Part shown: positions 10,098 to 21,157 of the stretch, one piece after another | Layout of the letters: the number at the start of each line of letters is the position of its first letter | How positions within the stretch are numbered: position 1 is the stretch's first letter | Assembly (NCBI GenBank): GCA_037447655.1 | Contig: JBBHKE010000839.1 | Span: 1-44,900 of the forward strand | Direction: 5' to 3' | DNA: 44,900 nt | DNA from: Zygnema cylindricum | Taxonomy: Eukaryota; Streptophyta; Zygnematophyceae; Zygnematales; Zygnemataceae | Translations under genes and position numbers: made by a program | Notes under the pieces: model-generated | The model's database searches: none | What the model was told of the DNA's origin: nothing | The model's input: the letters and a program-made list of their open reading frames with translations, nothing else

Positions 10098-11350
10098 GGG
10101 GCGAAATTAGCGCAAGCAGCTTAGACAATGCATAGTTGCTATAAGAAAAATAAGGCATGCCAGCTGAACATCTACAGGCCGAGCCAGAGGCGGACAGTCT
10201 AAATGGTTTTGGCGGGCATGCTAAAAACTGTGCGCATACACCTACAGCTGCGGTGAGGCCTTATGAACGTAATTGAAGAAAACGGTTGTGCACATGGAGA
10301 TTTTCAGGTTATGTGAGATAACATTAAAACGATGACATTGTGATTATGTACATTCATTATGTCGTTTTCTTAAATCTTTTATCGTAGGTCAAATGTGTGA
10401 AAATAATTGAAGACATTATATGGTAACCTTGTTGAATTTTGAAATCTTTATTCTAGTAGATAGGGTTGTGAGAAGAGACTAATGTACTTCGAATATTTTC
10501 TAAATTCTTTTGCTGTATTACTTACATGTATTAGTGTTACAGTAGCAAAATTACAATAGAGTGTATTGGACTTTTAGAGGTACACGTGTTGGCAAAAGAA
10601 GTTAATGCAAGTATTCCGGAGTGGCGTCGACATCCACATACGCGTGTCAAAAATCGTACGGGCGGTTTTGGTAAATCTGACAGGCGGAGACCGAGCCGGA
10701 CATCTACAAGTCGACCGTACGGAATAAAAAGAATATCGTTGATACGTAACAGATTCGACGAACGCGATTAAAGCGGGGATCACAATGACTGAGTGTGCCG
10801 TACGCACTCAGCACGTTCGTACCATCGAATCAACATTCATCTGGACTTTTGCGGCTGATGCTGACTAAGCATCGGCAACATTAATTGAATGGACAATATC
10901 AGTAAATGTTTGGAAAACAATAAGATAACGTTTAGTGAATTAAATTAATAGTGTTACACTGTTCATTTAACGGCAGGTAGTAATTAGGGTTTTGGAGGTA
11001 CTCACGGTACAGTAAAGTACAGGCTGGATACTTGTCGTAAGTCAAGATAGTACTTTAGTACAATCACCCGATTTAGTGTAGACCAGTAGATACTCATTGT
11101 GAGTATATAGTTTAGGACTTAGTCAAATTTGAAACATCAAGTTTTGGGAATATGATTTTCTAAAGGCAATTTTTGGGAAACTTCCAGACGTCACATCTAA
11201 TGGTTTTACAAGGTCATTTGTGCTGCAATTTTGGGAATTGTCAGTTTAATGTGTTGTTTATCACTGTGACAAATTTGAGGCATATTGGCCTTTTAAGTCA
11301 TATCAAAGTTGGCTATTGAGTAGGTGTTTTGATAGCTTCTGTTGCTTTTA
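10098..11350. other. Intergenic, possibly including the LTR of copia A
   Basis: No gene is recognised. If copia A has the same organisation as copia B, its 5' LTR should end at 11409, so part of this region would be LTR. No second LTR copy is available for comparison and no LTR start could be set. Confidence 0.35.
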
Positions 11351-12357
11351 ATGTCTACTTCCACTATTACTGCTGGTTCTCCTCCTGCATCGGTAGTTTT
11401 AAAACTGCAGGTTATGAGCCTTTCGTCAAGAATTCCTATCTTCAATGGCCAAAAGTATGCGTACTCAGCAACAATGGTTGAATCGTCGTTTGGAACTTCT
11501 GACTTATTAGGGGTCTTGGATGGCTCCCTTGATGAAACAGATCCAAGTTGGGCGAAAAAGAATTCAATGGCAAGGAACAATCTAATATTTTGTATTTCAC
11601 AAAATCTGGTCATGTCTCGACTGAAAATAAAGAATGCGAGCGAGATTTGGACATCACTGAAATCCGCTTTTGAAAAAGCGAATGTTAAAGAGGAGCTTTT
11701 GGTGGCTGGAAAAATTTGGGGATACAAATACCCGGGGGGAATTATGGTCGAGTATTGTGACAATTTTCGTGCACTTATTGATGCACACTCTTCTGCTGAG
11801 GGGTCATTTTCTGAGTTTCAATAGGTAGCTCTGCTTTTTCGATGTCTCTCTAGTAGCATGAAAGGTGTGTCTGTTCACTTAAAAAGTCATGATAAAGCTA
11901 GCTAGTCATTTCAGTTAGCGTATAATCTTATTTTAGAGGAAAAGACTAATACTAAACTCCTTGATGGAGATGGAAAAGTTGAAGCTTTTGTAACAAACTT
12001 TGACAAAAGAAATCATGTTAATCAGAACAAGAGTCAGTTTAACCAAAATCAAAATCAATTTAATCAGTATAATCAGAGGCAAAATAGGCCATCTTCTACT
12101 ACTATATTATATTATTTTTAGAAGGTTCACGGATACAGGTATTGTCATAAGCTGAAAAAGGCAAATGAGACAGGTTTATACATGACAGGCTAGCAACACA
12201 ACCAATATCACAAAGGCTTTTATGAAAATCCCACCTGTGGAAATGCTCTCTTTTCAGCTTCTGCAACTGATGCAGATGAGTCTTTGAGCTTCAATGAGCA
12301 AGAGGAGGCGGAGTTATTTGCTATGGCAGCAACCATGGAGGGTCCAAAAGATGCAAG
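11351..12357 (+). pseudogene. Copia A gag (UBN2-type), broken
   Basis: The reading frame from ATG 11351 to 11824 encodes a copia gag start: a VMSLSSRIPIFNG stretch followed by W(A)KKN, ASEIWTSL and FEKANVKEELLVAGKIW, typical of the UBN2/gag-polypeptide family. A TAG ends the frame at 11822-11824. Further gag (EEKTNTKLLDGDGKVEAF, then an Asn/Gln-rich linker) continues in another frame. The CCHC zinc knuckle is reduced to a remnant (RYCHKLKKAN) with a stop before it. Gag would form the particle that packages the RNA; this copy cannot. Confidence 0.75.
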
Positions 12358-13616
12358 ATGGATTATGGACACGGTGCGTCGACCCACATGTGCTGGAACA
12401 AGGCGGCTTTTACGAATCTGCAGCAAACGTCGCCAAAGAGTATCTACTATGCTTGTGGCATGAGTGTTCAAACCTCAGCTCAGGGTGATGTATCTTTGAT
12501 GGTAGATGTGGGGGGAAGGTCGGTAGAGAGAACCTTTCACAATGTTTTGTATGTTCTAGACTTTAATAAGAATCTTTTTTCTACATCCTTAGTGGATAGC
12601 AAAGGCTTGGATGTCATTATGAAAAGAGGTAGACAGGTTGTCAGCAAGAAAAAGGAAGTAGCAGTAATAGGAACTAGAGATGCTACGAAAATGTACCGAA
12701 TGGATATGGCTGAATATAAAGAAAATGATGTTCTCTACTTTAGTGTCCAATGTGATATTGAGTTGTGGCATAAAAATTTAGGACATATGAATTATGATCT
12801 TAAGAAAATGGTGAATTTGGGAAAGGTTGATGGAGTTTCTCTCACTTCTCATCCTATAAAATCATGTGATGGTTGTTCACTTGGAAAGATCCATAAATTG
12901 CCATTTCCACAGGAAAAAAACCATAGATCGGAGAAATTTTTGCCGCTAATACATTCTGATGTTCTCGGTCCTTCACAAGTGGCTTCAGCTAGAGGCGTCC
13001 ACTATATGGTTACATTCACACATGACTACTCGTGGTACAACAAAGTTTACTTCATGCAACATAAAAGTAAAGTGTTTACTCACTTCAAACACTACAAAGC
13101 GTGGGCGGATAAGCTTCATGGAGTTCCAATCTTGGTGCTGAGATCGAACAATAGGGAGAATACACATCAAAGGATTTCTAAGAGTTTCTCTTTTAAGAAG
13201 GTACCAGTCACAATCTTACAGTTCCCTATACACCAAAACAGAATGGTGTTTCTGAAAGATTAAATAGGACAATAGGACAATGACAGAGAGTGCCCGGTCC
13301 ATGCTTGCAAATAAAGGGCTAGATTTGAAATTCTGGGCTGAAGCACTTAACTGTGATGTTTATATTAAGAATTGAATTGCTTCTAGATCTGTTAGCACTA
13401 CACCTTATGAGCTTAGGACAAGGGAAAAACCTGATGTTAGTCACTTTAAGATCCTTGGCAGTAAGTGCTTTATTTTAGACACTTCAGAGGATAGATGGAA
13501 AATGGAGGCTAAAGGCTTACCTGGGATTTTCATGGGGTATGATGATATTGCAAAAGGGTATAGAGTTTTTGTATTTGAGAAACAAAAAGTGATTATCTCT
13601 AGAAATATCTAGATTA
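12358..13616 (+). pseudogene. Copia A protease-integrase region, broken
   Basis: The protease motif is split by a one-base loss: WIMDT in one frame, then GASTHMCWNKAAF in the next (about 12360-12410). The GAG-pre-integrase H..C..C segment follows (ELWHKNLGHMNYD, then CDGCSLGKIHKLPF). The integrase core has the first Asp (LIHSDVLGP), but the second site reads RSNNR where the family has R(S/T)DNGGE, so the Asp is lost. Stops interrupt the frame at about 13261 and 13373. The integrase end reads LPGIFMGYDDIAKGYRVF. Confidence 0.8.
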
Positions 13617-13929
13617 AAGATGAACAGGAGTCGGCTAACTTATTTAAAGTGTCAGGTCAACCGAGGAAGGAAAAACAAGAATATGTTATTTTTCACCATA
13701 CGCAGCGAGTCTACTTTCCACCATCAAGTGGAATACCTCTTGCCTCATTTTCTCTGGTGCCTTCTTAGGATGCTTCACCACAAGTTACGACTCAGGCTGA
13801 AGGAGCTGCTACACAGTCAGTACCAGCTCAAGTTACAGTTCAAACATAGCAGAAAAATCAAAGGCTGCCGAATTTTCGGGAGGGAAAGAGATCTAGCAGC
13901 CGTCTGCAAGCAAGCTCTCACTTTGCTTT

Positions 13930-14752
13930 TTCTGCAGCTATAGAGGATCCTCTAACGATTCAAAAGGCCTTTTCATCACCTGAGAGAAATCAGTGGATCG
14001 AGGCGGCAAACGTTGAAATGAAGTCTATTATGGAGGCACAGACATGGGAGCTGGTGGATCTTCCTTCGGGCAGAAAAGCTCTTGGCAGCAAATGGGTATT
14101 CAAGGTGAAGCTGAACTCGGACAACACCATTGAAAGGTATAAGGCTAGACTAGTGGCTAAAAGGTACAATAAAAAAAAAGGTATTGACTTTGAAGAAACC
14201 TTCTCTCTAGTTGTCAGATTTCCCACTGTCAGAATTATGCTAAGTCTAGCGGCTATAGAAAATAGAAATACATCAAATGGATGTTAAAACGACCTTCTTG
14301 CATAGAGAGTTAGACGAAACCATTTATATAAAGCAACCTGAAATCTATGTAGAAAAAGGAAAAGAAGAATTAGTTTGTAAGTTGATGAAATCTCTGTATG
14401 GGCTAAAATAAGCCCCGCGTCAATGGAATTTGAAGTTTGATGAGTTTTTGACTTGGCTAGGTTTTATGAGAATTAGCTCAGATAATTCTGTATATGTTTT
14501 ACAAGGAGAGGATGGGATAGTTTACATTGATGTATACATAGATGATCTATTTTTAATAATTAAGTCAATGGATGAAATAAACCGCATTAAAGCGGTTTTA
14601 AGGTCTAGGTTTGAGATGAAAGTCATTGGAGAGGTTAAGTATATCTTAGGTATACAGGTAGAAAGAGACAGAAACAAAAGGCTGATTAGTAGACTCAGAA
14701 AGAAGCAATAGGTAGCATGTTAGAAAGATTTGAAATGAAAGATGTAAAAGAA
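13930..14752 (+). pseudogene. Copia A reverse transcriptase, partial and broken
   Basis: RT_2 family motifs are present: ERNQWIEAANVEMKSI, TWELVDLPSGRKALGSKWVF, IERYKARLVAK, DVKTTFLHRELDE, SLYGLK, and a catalytic YIDD box near 14535-14546. A frameshift near 14275 and a TAA inside the SLYGLKQAPRQW motif break it. RNase H is absent, since the sequence switches to element C at about 14752. Confidence 0.8.
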
Positions 14753-14814
14753 AAATAGAAATTAGAGCCAAAAGGCATACCAGGATATTTCTAGGGTATG
14801 ATAATCATGCCAAG
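14753..14814 (+). mobile_element. Copia C, left fragment (integrase C-terminus), left of copia B
   Basis: This encodes LEPKGIPGYF and then, after a one-base frameshift, LGYDNHAK, the conserved C-terminal end of copia integrase. The frame stops at the insertion point of copia B and resumes at 21163 with GYKVFDIKKNKIVVA. The 5 bases CCAAG at 14810-14814 are the target duplication. Confidence 0.8.
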
Positions 14815-15792
14815 TGTTGAAAAGAGAGGTATTTTGTAGTTTTTCTTGTGGACTTACTGCAACCCTCATACTTGTCGTAGTCACTGAGGACCTGCATACA
14901 GCCATGGTTGCGAGCTGCAGCTAAAGGAGACAGGCAGATCATTCAAGACACTTTTTCTGCAAAATATATACTGCTCCTTGTGGGACTTGATCCAGTGACC
15001 TCTGGATGATCACCGTACGGACCAGCCGTGCGCCTTATCCAGTAAGTTTTGAAGAAATCGATACATACATATGGCGCGATATTTATTTAAAGCTATACCG
15101 CGCCGGACATTTCATTTAACTAATTACGGGACGATTTATGCATGGAAACATACCGGTCCGCACGAAATCGGGACCACACGAAATATACGAATTAACATTT
15201 AATTTCGACGGACGAAATCAAATGTCTAGATCTGATCGAACGGCTCACAATGGAGCCGGAATACCGGAATAGCCATTTGGCGGTTTGCGGACCAGATGTC
15301 GGTGGATGACACGTGGCAACATATGGTTGAACAGCGAATGTCACGGGAGGCGCAACTACGGCTCCGGAACTGACGTCAGCGGAACCGCCATGCCATACTA
15401 TGGCCGTACAAGAAGTACAACGGTACCTGTACCTTCTTGTACTTTACAGTCTTATGATTGGTCAAAGTACCTTAGTAGTAGACTTAGAGAGGTAGCTTAG
15501 GACTTAGAGAGGTAGCTTATAATGTTTTCAGTTTTCTAGCCTCTCTCCCAGAGTGCACTTGTATTTATGGACCAACTTTGGTCAGCCATAACTTAATGCT
15601 CAGGTTAGCAAATTGAGTGATTCTTTTTGCTGCGGACTCAGGGAGTCCAAGCTACACAGGGGTGTAGTTGGTCAAAGATTTTGCGTCCCAGGGTGAGACT
15701 TATTCATTGTCAAAGTCAAAAGTGCATATACTATCCTAGAGGCTTCACATAAGCTGGACATTCTATATACCAATGGAGGTCACAGAATTACA
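14815..15792 (+). repeat. 5' LTR of copia B (978 bp)
   Basis: It begins TGTTGAAAAGAGAGG and ends GAATTACA. Alignment with the 3' LTR runs through ATGGAGGTCACAGAATTACA and breaks exactly where the target duplication starts in the 3' copy. The LTR therefore contains the gag start codon (15773-15775). A TATTTAAAG box near 15081 is a candidate promoter element, not verified. Confidence 0.93.
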
Positions 15793-16723
15793 GGTTATGG
15801 GCCCACCCTCTAGGGTGCCCATTTTTAATGGAACAGGGTTCATTTATTGGGAAACCACGATAAGGGGTGCACTAGTTGAAAAACGGCTATGGGGCATTGT
15901 GAGTGGTCGTGTCGTCGGCCATCCGCAAAATTGGGAGTTCCACCAGGGTTTGGAGGATCTCGGTTCACAGGAGGATATGCGGGGGCAGAGGCGGAAGAGG
16001 ATGTTGGAGAGAGCATCGTGTCGGACATAGGGAAGGAGAAAGGGAAGGAAAAACTTACACCGATGCCTACTGGATCGGTTTTGGCAACAGGTGTTTAGAA
16101 AACTGAGGCTAATGATAGTGAAATCTGGGATTTCAACAATACCATGGCGACTCATTCTATTCTCGGGCGTCTCACCCAGGCAGTGGCTACATCTCGTCTT
16201 CATGTGGACAGGGCGGACGAGTTGTGGGAGGCACTTGTCAACATTTACAAGAGTGGTACAATTCAGCAGCAGAAGCTGGCAGATCAGAAGGTACAGGCTT
16301 ATGGGTACAAAGGGGGAAAAATGTTAGATTTTTGTAACGACTTGGCCGGGTTATTTATGGAGTTAGAGAGTGCAGGGAAAAGGGAGACTGAGAAAGAGAA
16401 GGTGAATACTTTGTTGATGAAACTCCCAGATGATTATGAAAACATTGTTAACAGGGTTCAGGACTTGCCAGATCATCGATGGATTTGGAACTCCGTTGTG
16501 GGAATGATTTTGGTTCGGGAAAACACAATTGAGATTCGTAGAGGAGGAAAGAGTGTTCAGGCATTGGCTGCTGGAATTAATTGGGGAGACAAGGATTCCA
16601 AGAAACCTTATGGAAACTTTGGTGGAGGGGGAAAAGGAAAATCAATCGGAAGGATCTGGATCGAGGCATGCGCAGGGGCTTTGTCAATTTTGTAAGAAGC
16701 CGGGACACTACATGGCAGGGTGA
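15773..16723 (+). pseudogene. Copia B gag with zinc knuckle, broken
   Basis: The start codon ATG 15773 lies inside the 5' LTR. The protein begins MEVTELQVMGPPSRVPIFNG and is soon frameshifted. UBN2 gag resumes before 16144 in another frame (SEIWDFNNT, then DELWEALVNIYKSGTIQQQK and NTLLMKLPDDYENIVNRV). A second frame change leads to the CCHC knuckle CQFCKKPGHYMAG, whose last Cys codon is replaced by TGA (16721-16723). A related gag in copia A starts the same way (LQVM..SR.PIFNG). Confidence 0.85.
15793..15807 (+). other. Primer-binding site of copia B: initiator tRNA-Met anticodon arm (half-tRNA priming)
   Basis: GGTTATGGGCCCACC directly follows the LTR end. It is the exact reverse complement of GGTGGGCCCATAACC, the anticodon stem-loop of plant initiator tRNA-Met (sequence recalled from general knowledge). 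It is not complementary to the tRNA 3' end. Drosophila copia and yeast Ty5 are known to be primed by a 5' half of this tRNA. Here the site also codes for VMGP of gag. Confidence 0.8.
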
Positions 16724-17550
16724 ACTAAGTTGACGGAGCTGAGATTGAAGGAGGAATCGATTGAAAAACCGGCCGGAAAAAAAAAGAAGGCGTTCGTTGC
16801 AACACAAGTCGTGGGAGAGGATACCGATGATGACGATGGAGAACTTCTCCTCAACGAGGAGTTGGAGGTGAAAGGTGAGCCGGAGATTCCAAGGAGGCAA
16901 AAGTGTGCTTTCGGTGGACTTAGAGAAGCACCTGAAGAAGGATGGATTATTGATTTAGGAGCCTCTATGCATATGTGTAGAGAAAAACCATTGTTTACCA
17001 AAATGAGAAAGATCCCTACTGTAGAGATAGAGTATGGGGATGGGAAAATAGTCACCACTAATTTAGTGGGATCTGTGGATCTGAGAGTCTTGGTTGATGG
17101 AAAGGCATCCATAGTCACTTTCTCTTATATTCTTTTTATCCCAGAGTTGAACAAGAATCTTATCTCTACGTGGGTCTTAGATGATAAGGGTTTTGAGACT
17201 AGTACTAAGAAAGGAGTCTTTCTTGCTAGGTATGAGAATGAAGTGTACTTCACAGCTGAAAATGGTAGCCAAGGATTATTTAGGCTGAATTTGAGTAATG
17301 GAAAGACGGGAGTTTACTATGCTGGTGTAAGTGATTTGATGATGTGGCATAAAAGATTGGGACATGTGCATCTAGATAGATTAAAAGATATGACGAAAAT
17401 GGGTGTAGTTGAGGGCATACATTTTGGAGATGATGAGACTTTGGATGATTGTAGTGGGTGTGCTCAAGGAAAAGCTCATAGGTTGCCTTTTCCAAAAGCC
17501 GCATCATATAAGGGTGAAAAGGTTTTAGATTTGGTTCACACTGTCATATG
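16724..17550 (+). pseudogene. Copia B protease and GAG-pre-integrase segment
   Basis: An open frame runs to 17551. The protease active site reads WIIDLGASMHMC near 16942-16980, with Leu where the family has Ser or Thr (D[ST]GA), so activity is doubtful. The pre-integrase domain follows (MMWHKRLGHVHLDRL, then CSGCAQGKAHRLPFP), giving the HHCC zinc-binding pattern. The frame breaks at LVHTVI, just where the first catalytic Asp of integrase (HTDV.GP) should be. Confidence 0.85.
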
Positions 17551-18600
17551 AGACCGGCTAAAGTGCCATCAGTTGGAGGGAAAAGATTTATGCTTACTAT
17601 CACTGATGATTGGTCTAGATACTCTAGAGTATATTTCTTGAAAAACAAATCTGAGGCCTCGGCTTATTTTAAGGAATATAAATCATGGAGTGAAAAGCTT
17701 CATGAGACACCTATAAAGAGAGTAAGAAGTGATAATGAGGGGGAATTCACTTCTAATGAGTTTGAGTATTACTTGAAAGAGGAAGGGGTTCAACACCAAA
17801 AGACTGTCCCAAAGAACCCGGAACAAAATGGTGTAGCCGAGAGACTTAATCGGACATTAAGTGATAGTGCCCGTAGTATGTTGACGGATAAAAAGATAAG
17901 GAAAACTTTTTGGGCAGAAGCTATGAATCGTGCCAATTATCTCAAAAATAGAGTCCTTACCTCAGCTGTAAAAGGTCAAACACCTTATGAAAGATGGACC
18001 GGGAGAAAACCTAACATATCACACTTAGAGGTGTTTGGAAGTCAAGTGTTTAGTTTAAACACAGAAAAATCTGATTGGAAGTTAGATGCTAGAGGAAAGC
18101 CGGGATACTTACTTGGGTATGATGAGAACGTAAAAGGGTATAGAGTTTATGATCTCGGTAGAGAAGACATAATTCTAGTAAAACACTTGGTAGTTATGGA
18201 TGAAGGAAAATCCATAGATCCCTTTAAGTATACTAAACCGGTCAGAATTAGAATTGAATCCGAAAGTGAGTTAGATGCAGATTCTACTAACCGAACTCCG
18301 GTTCAGCTTGACCGTGCAGAGGAAGAGAAAAATATGACCGAGAGTGACCTGCTTTTGGAGTCACATCTTCCGATTCAAACCGAGGAAGAAAACGAGGAAA
18401 TGCGAGAAATGGACGATGAACGACCGGAGAAGGACTCCACGGATAGGGGAGAAGGTGAAGTTGTTCGGAGGAACCCGAGATTACCTTCGATTCCCGCGTC
18501 AGAATTTGAAGGAGGAAGAAGAAGCAGCAGGAGACTTCAAGAGAGACAAGTGAACAACAAGGTAACTAAGCTATCACATTTGAGCGAACCCCAGACTTAC
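17551..18600 (+). pseudogene. Copia B integrase core and C-terminus
   Basis: The retroviral-type integrase core is largely open: TDDWSRYSRVYFLK, the second catalytic Asp in RVRSDNEGEF, and the catalytic Glu in PEQNGVAERLNRTL. The first Asp is lost at the upstream frameshift. The C-terminal part has the copia signature LEVFGSQVFSL and KPGYLLGYDENVKGYRVYD, followed by an acidic Glu/Asp-rich linker. Integrase would join the cDNA into the genome. Confidence 0.88.
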
Positions 18601-19675
18601 TCAGAAGCAGTAAATAGTCCGGAAGGTGGTAGATGGGTGACGGCTATTAATGATGAGATGGCTTCCATTATGGAAGCAAACACTTGGGAGTTGGTGGATT
18701 GTCCTCCGGATAGAAAACCAATAGGGTGCAAGTGGGTGTTTAAGTTGAAGCTCAATCCAGATAACACTATCGAGCGATACAAAGCCAGATTAGTGGCAAA
18801 GGGATTCACACAGAAGGAGGGAATCGATTATTAGGAGACTTTTGCTCCAGTTGTTAGATTCCCCTCCGTCCGGATTCTACTTAGTCTCGCGACAGCGGAA
18901 GACATGGAAGTGCACTAGATGGACATCAAAACCGCTTTCTTACACGGAGAATTGGAAGAAGAGATCTTCATGCGACAACCGGAAGGATTTGTGGAGAAAG
19001 GAGAAGAAAGCAAGGTGTGCAGATTGATAAAGTCCCTTTATGGACTAAAGCAAGCTCCACGCCAATGGAACAAAAAGTTGGACGAGTTTTTGACAAGTTT
19101 GGGATATATCCGAATTAGTTTGGATCATTCCATCTACTTATTTGAGGACGAGGAAGGTATAATTTTCATTGCCATATATGTTGATGATTTGCTTGTTTTG
19201 AGTAAATAAAAGGTGAAAATTAATAGATTGAAAAAGGATCTAAAGAGTAGTTTTGAAATGAAAGATTTGGGGGAGGCAAAGTACATATTGGGAATTCAAA
19301 TGGAGAGGGATAGAGAAAAGAAGATAATTAGACTAACCCAAAAGGAAGCAATTGGGAATATGCTGGAAAAATTTCAAATGGATAAAACAAATAGTTGTAC
19401 GACTCCAATGGACTTAAAGAAGGGAAGTGAGGGGAGCTCAGAAGAGGGAATCTTGATCTTAGATAATGAGGTTGGACCTGAGGAAAGTAAGTTCATGCAA
19501 ACTATTCCGTACAGACAGGTTGTCGGTAGTTTGATCTATTTTATGAATTGTACTCGTCCTGATATAGCAGCAGCTGTGGGAGTATTATGTAGGAGTCTAA
19601 ATGATCCTAGGAAGAAAGATTGGGAAGCGGCCAAAAGGGTCATGCGGTATTTGGTAGGAAACAAGAGATTTGTGG
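18601..19675 (+). pseudogene. Copia B reverse transcriptase, interrupted by stops
   Basis: RT_2 motifs in order: TWELVDCPPDRKPIGCKWVF, IERYKARLVAKGFTQKEGID, FAPVVRFPSVRILLSLA, MDIKTAFLHGELEEEIFM, SLYGLKQAPRQWNKKLDEF, and the catalytic YVDD at 19177-19188. In-frame stops are TAG 18832-18834 (at a conserved Glu), TAG 18916-18918 (at a position usually Gln) and TAA 19207-19209. The remainder is in one frame to 19695. Confidence 0.9.
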
Positions 19676-20173
19676 TTGCATCTGGGTGGGGATAACAATG
19701 ACATCACTACTTGGAGTGATGCCAGTTATGCGGATGCTCCGATGAGGAGGTGTACTTCTGGATATGTGTTGTTTGTTGGGAACGGGGCTTGTTGTTGGAG
19801 CAGTAAGCAACAAAAGGTGATTGCTCAGTCCACCATGGAGGCTGAGTATATGGCCTCTTGTTCTGCTCTGAAAGAATTAATGTGGGTGAAATCTTTGTTT
19901 CAAGAATTGGGATATATGAAGAGCGGAGTGCAAAAAGTATTTTGTGACAATCAAGCTGCAATTGTAATTGCAGCAAACCCTAAGCATCACTTTAAAGCAA
20001 AGCATATGGATATTCGTTTGAGCTTTGTTAGAGATAAGGTTGAGAATAAAACAATTAGTTTGGAATATAGACCGGATGGAGAGATGGTAGCAGATATGAT
20101 GACTAAACCGGTCCCTTCTCCTAAATTGATATTTTGTAGGGAGAAGTGTGGACTGAAGCAAAAGATAGACTAG
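19676..20173 (+). pseudogene. Copia B RNase H domain (frameshifted from RT)
   Basis: After a frame change near 19680 the RNase H of copia elements is open to TAG 20171-20173. Visible are WSDASYAD (catalytic Asp), STMEAEYMA (catalytic Glu), FCDNQAAI (catalytic Asp) and the ending KHMDIRLSFVRDKV..MMTKPVP. The domain itself looks intact. It would remove RNA from the RNA:DNA hybrid during reverse transcription. Confidence 0.9.
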
Positions 20174-20187
20174 AAAATAAGGGGGAG
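20173..20187 (+). other. Polypurine tract of copia B
   Basis: GAAAATAAGGGGGAG sits immediately before the 3' LTR start. This is the expected place and composition for the plus-strand primer. Confidence 0.85.
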
Positions 20188-21157
20188 TGTTGAAAAGAGA
20201 GGTATTTTGTAGTCTTTCTTGTGGACTTACTGCAACCCTCATACTTGTCGTAGTCACTGAGGACCTGCATACAGCCATGGCTGCCTGCTGCAGCTAAAGG
20301 AGACAGGCAGATCATTCAAGACAGTTTTTCTGCAAAATATATACTGCTCCTTGTGGGACTTGATCCAGTGACCTCTGGATGATCACCGTACGGACCAGTC
20401 GTGCGCCTTATCCAGTAAGTCTTGAAGAAATCGATACATACATATGGCGCGGTCTTTATTTAAAGCTATACCGCGCCGGATATTTCATTTAACTAATTAC
20501 GGGACGATTTATGCATGGAAACATACCGGTCCGCACGAAATCGGGACCACACGAAATATACGAATTAACATTTAATTTCGACGGACAAAATCAAATGTCT
20601 AGATCTGATCGAACGGATCACAATGGAGCCAGAATACCGGAATAGACATTTGGCGGTTTGTGGACTAGATGTCGGTGGATGACACGTGGCAACATATGGT
20701 TGAACAGCGGATATAACGGGAGGAGCAACTACGACTCCGGAACTGACACACGTCAGCGGAACGGCCATGCCGTACTATGGCCGTACAAGAAGTACAGCGG
20801 TACCTGTACCTTCTTGTACTTTACAGTCTTCTGATTGGTCGAAATACCTTAGTAGTAGGCTTAGAGAGGTAGCTTAGGACTTAGAATGTTTTCGGTTTTC
20901 CAGCCTCTCTCCCAGAGTGCACTTGTATTTATGGACCAACTTTGGTTAGCCATAACTTAATGCTCAGGTGAGCAAATTGAGTGATTCTTTTTGCTGCGGA
21001 CTCAGGGGAGTCCAAGCTACACAAAGGTTTAATTAGTTAGAGATTTTGCGTCCCAGGGTGGGACTTATTCATTGTCAAAGTCAAAAGTGCGAATACTATC
21101 CTAGAGGCTTCACATAAGCTGGACATTCTGTGTACCAATGGAGGTCACAGAATTACA
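20188..21157 (+). repeat. 3' LTR of copia B (970 bp)
   Basis: It begins TGTTGAAAAG and ends GAATTACA, followed by the target duplication CCAAG (21158-21162). Differences from the 5' LTR are scattered substitutions and lack of one GACTTAGAGAGGTAGCTTA repeat. It carries the first gag codons (ATG at 21138), which here read into the flank. Confidence 0.93.

Larger units (their letters stand above)
11351..14752 (+). mobile_element. Ty1/copia retrotransposon A, truncated and inactive
   Basis: Decayed gag, protease, integrase and reverse transcriptase occur in copia order. RNase H and the 3' LTR are missing. After the RT stretch that resembles the MLEKF..DK segment of copia B, the sequence switches at about 14752 to an integrase C-terminal segment of another element (C). 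The region matching the half-tRNA primer site of copia B is GGTTATGAGCC at 11410-11420, one mismatch from the tRNA complement. Confidence 0.85.
14815..21157 (+). mobile_element. Full-length Ty1/copia retrotransposon B, coding region inactive
   Basis: It has two LTRs (14815-15792 and 20188-21157), both starting TGTTGAAAAG and ending GAATTACA. The flanking 5-bp target duplication is CCAAG (14810-14814 and 21158-21162). Between the LTRs are gag, protease, integrase, RT and RNase H in copia order, a primer site abutting the 5' LTR and a polypurine tract abutting the 3' LTR. The coding region has several frameshifts and stops, so it could move only with help from another copy. The LTRs differ by scattered substitutions and a short extra repeat in the 5' copy (GACTTAGAGAGGTAGCTTA duplicated near 15480-15520), so the insertion is not very recent. 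Confidence 0.95.

Noticed and set aside
9346-10135. Long ORFs on both strands rich in Met-Asn/Ile-Asn or Met-Leu/Met-Phe
   Set aside because: They are translations of the hexanucleotide array in frames that never hit a stop. No start context, domain or complexity supports a gene.
11293-11763. 156-residue ORF on the minus strand
   Set aside because: It is antisense to the copia A gag frame, which has recognisable UBN2 sequence.
16708-17118. 136-residue ORF on the minus strand inside copia B
   Set aside because: It is antisense to the protease/pre-integrase region, which carries clear copia motifs on the plus strand.
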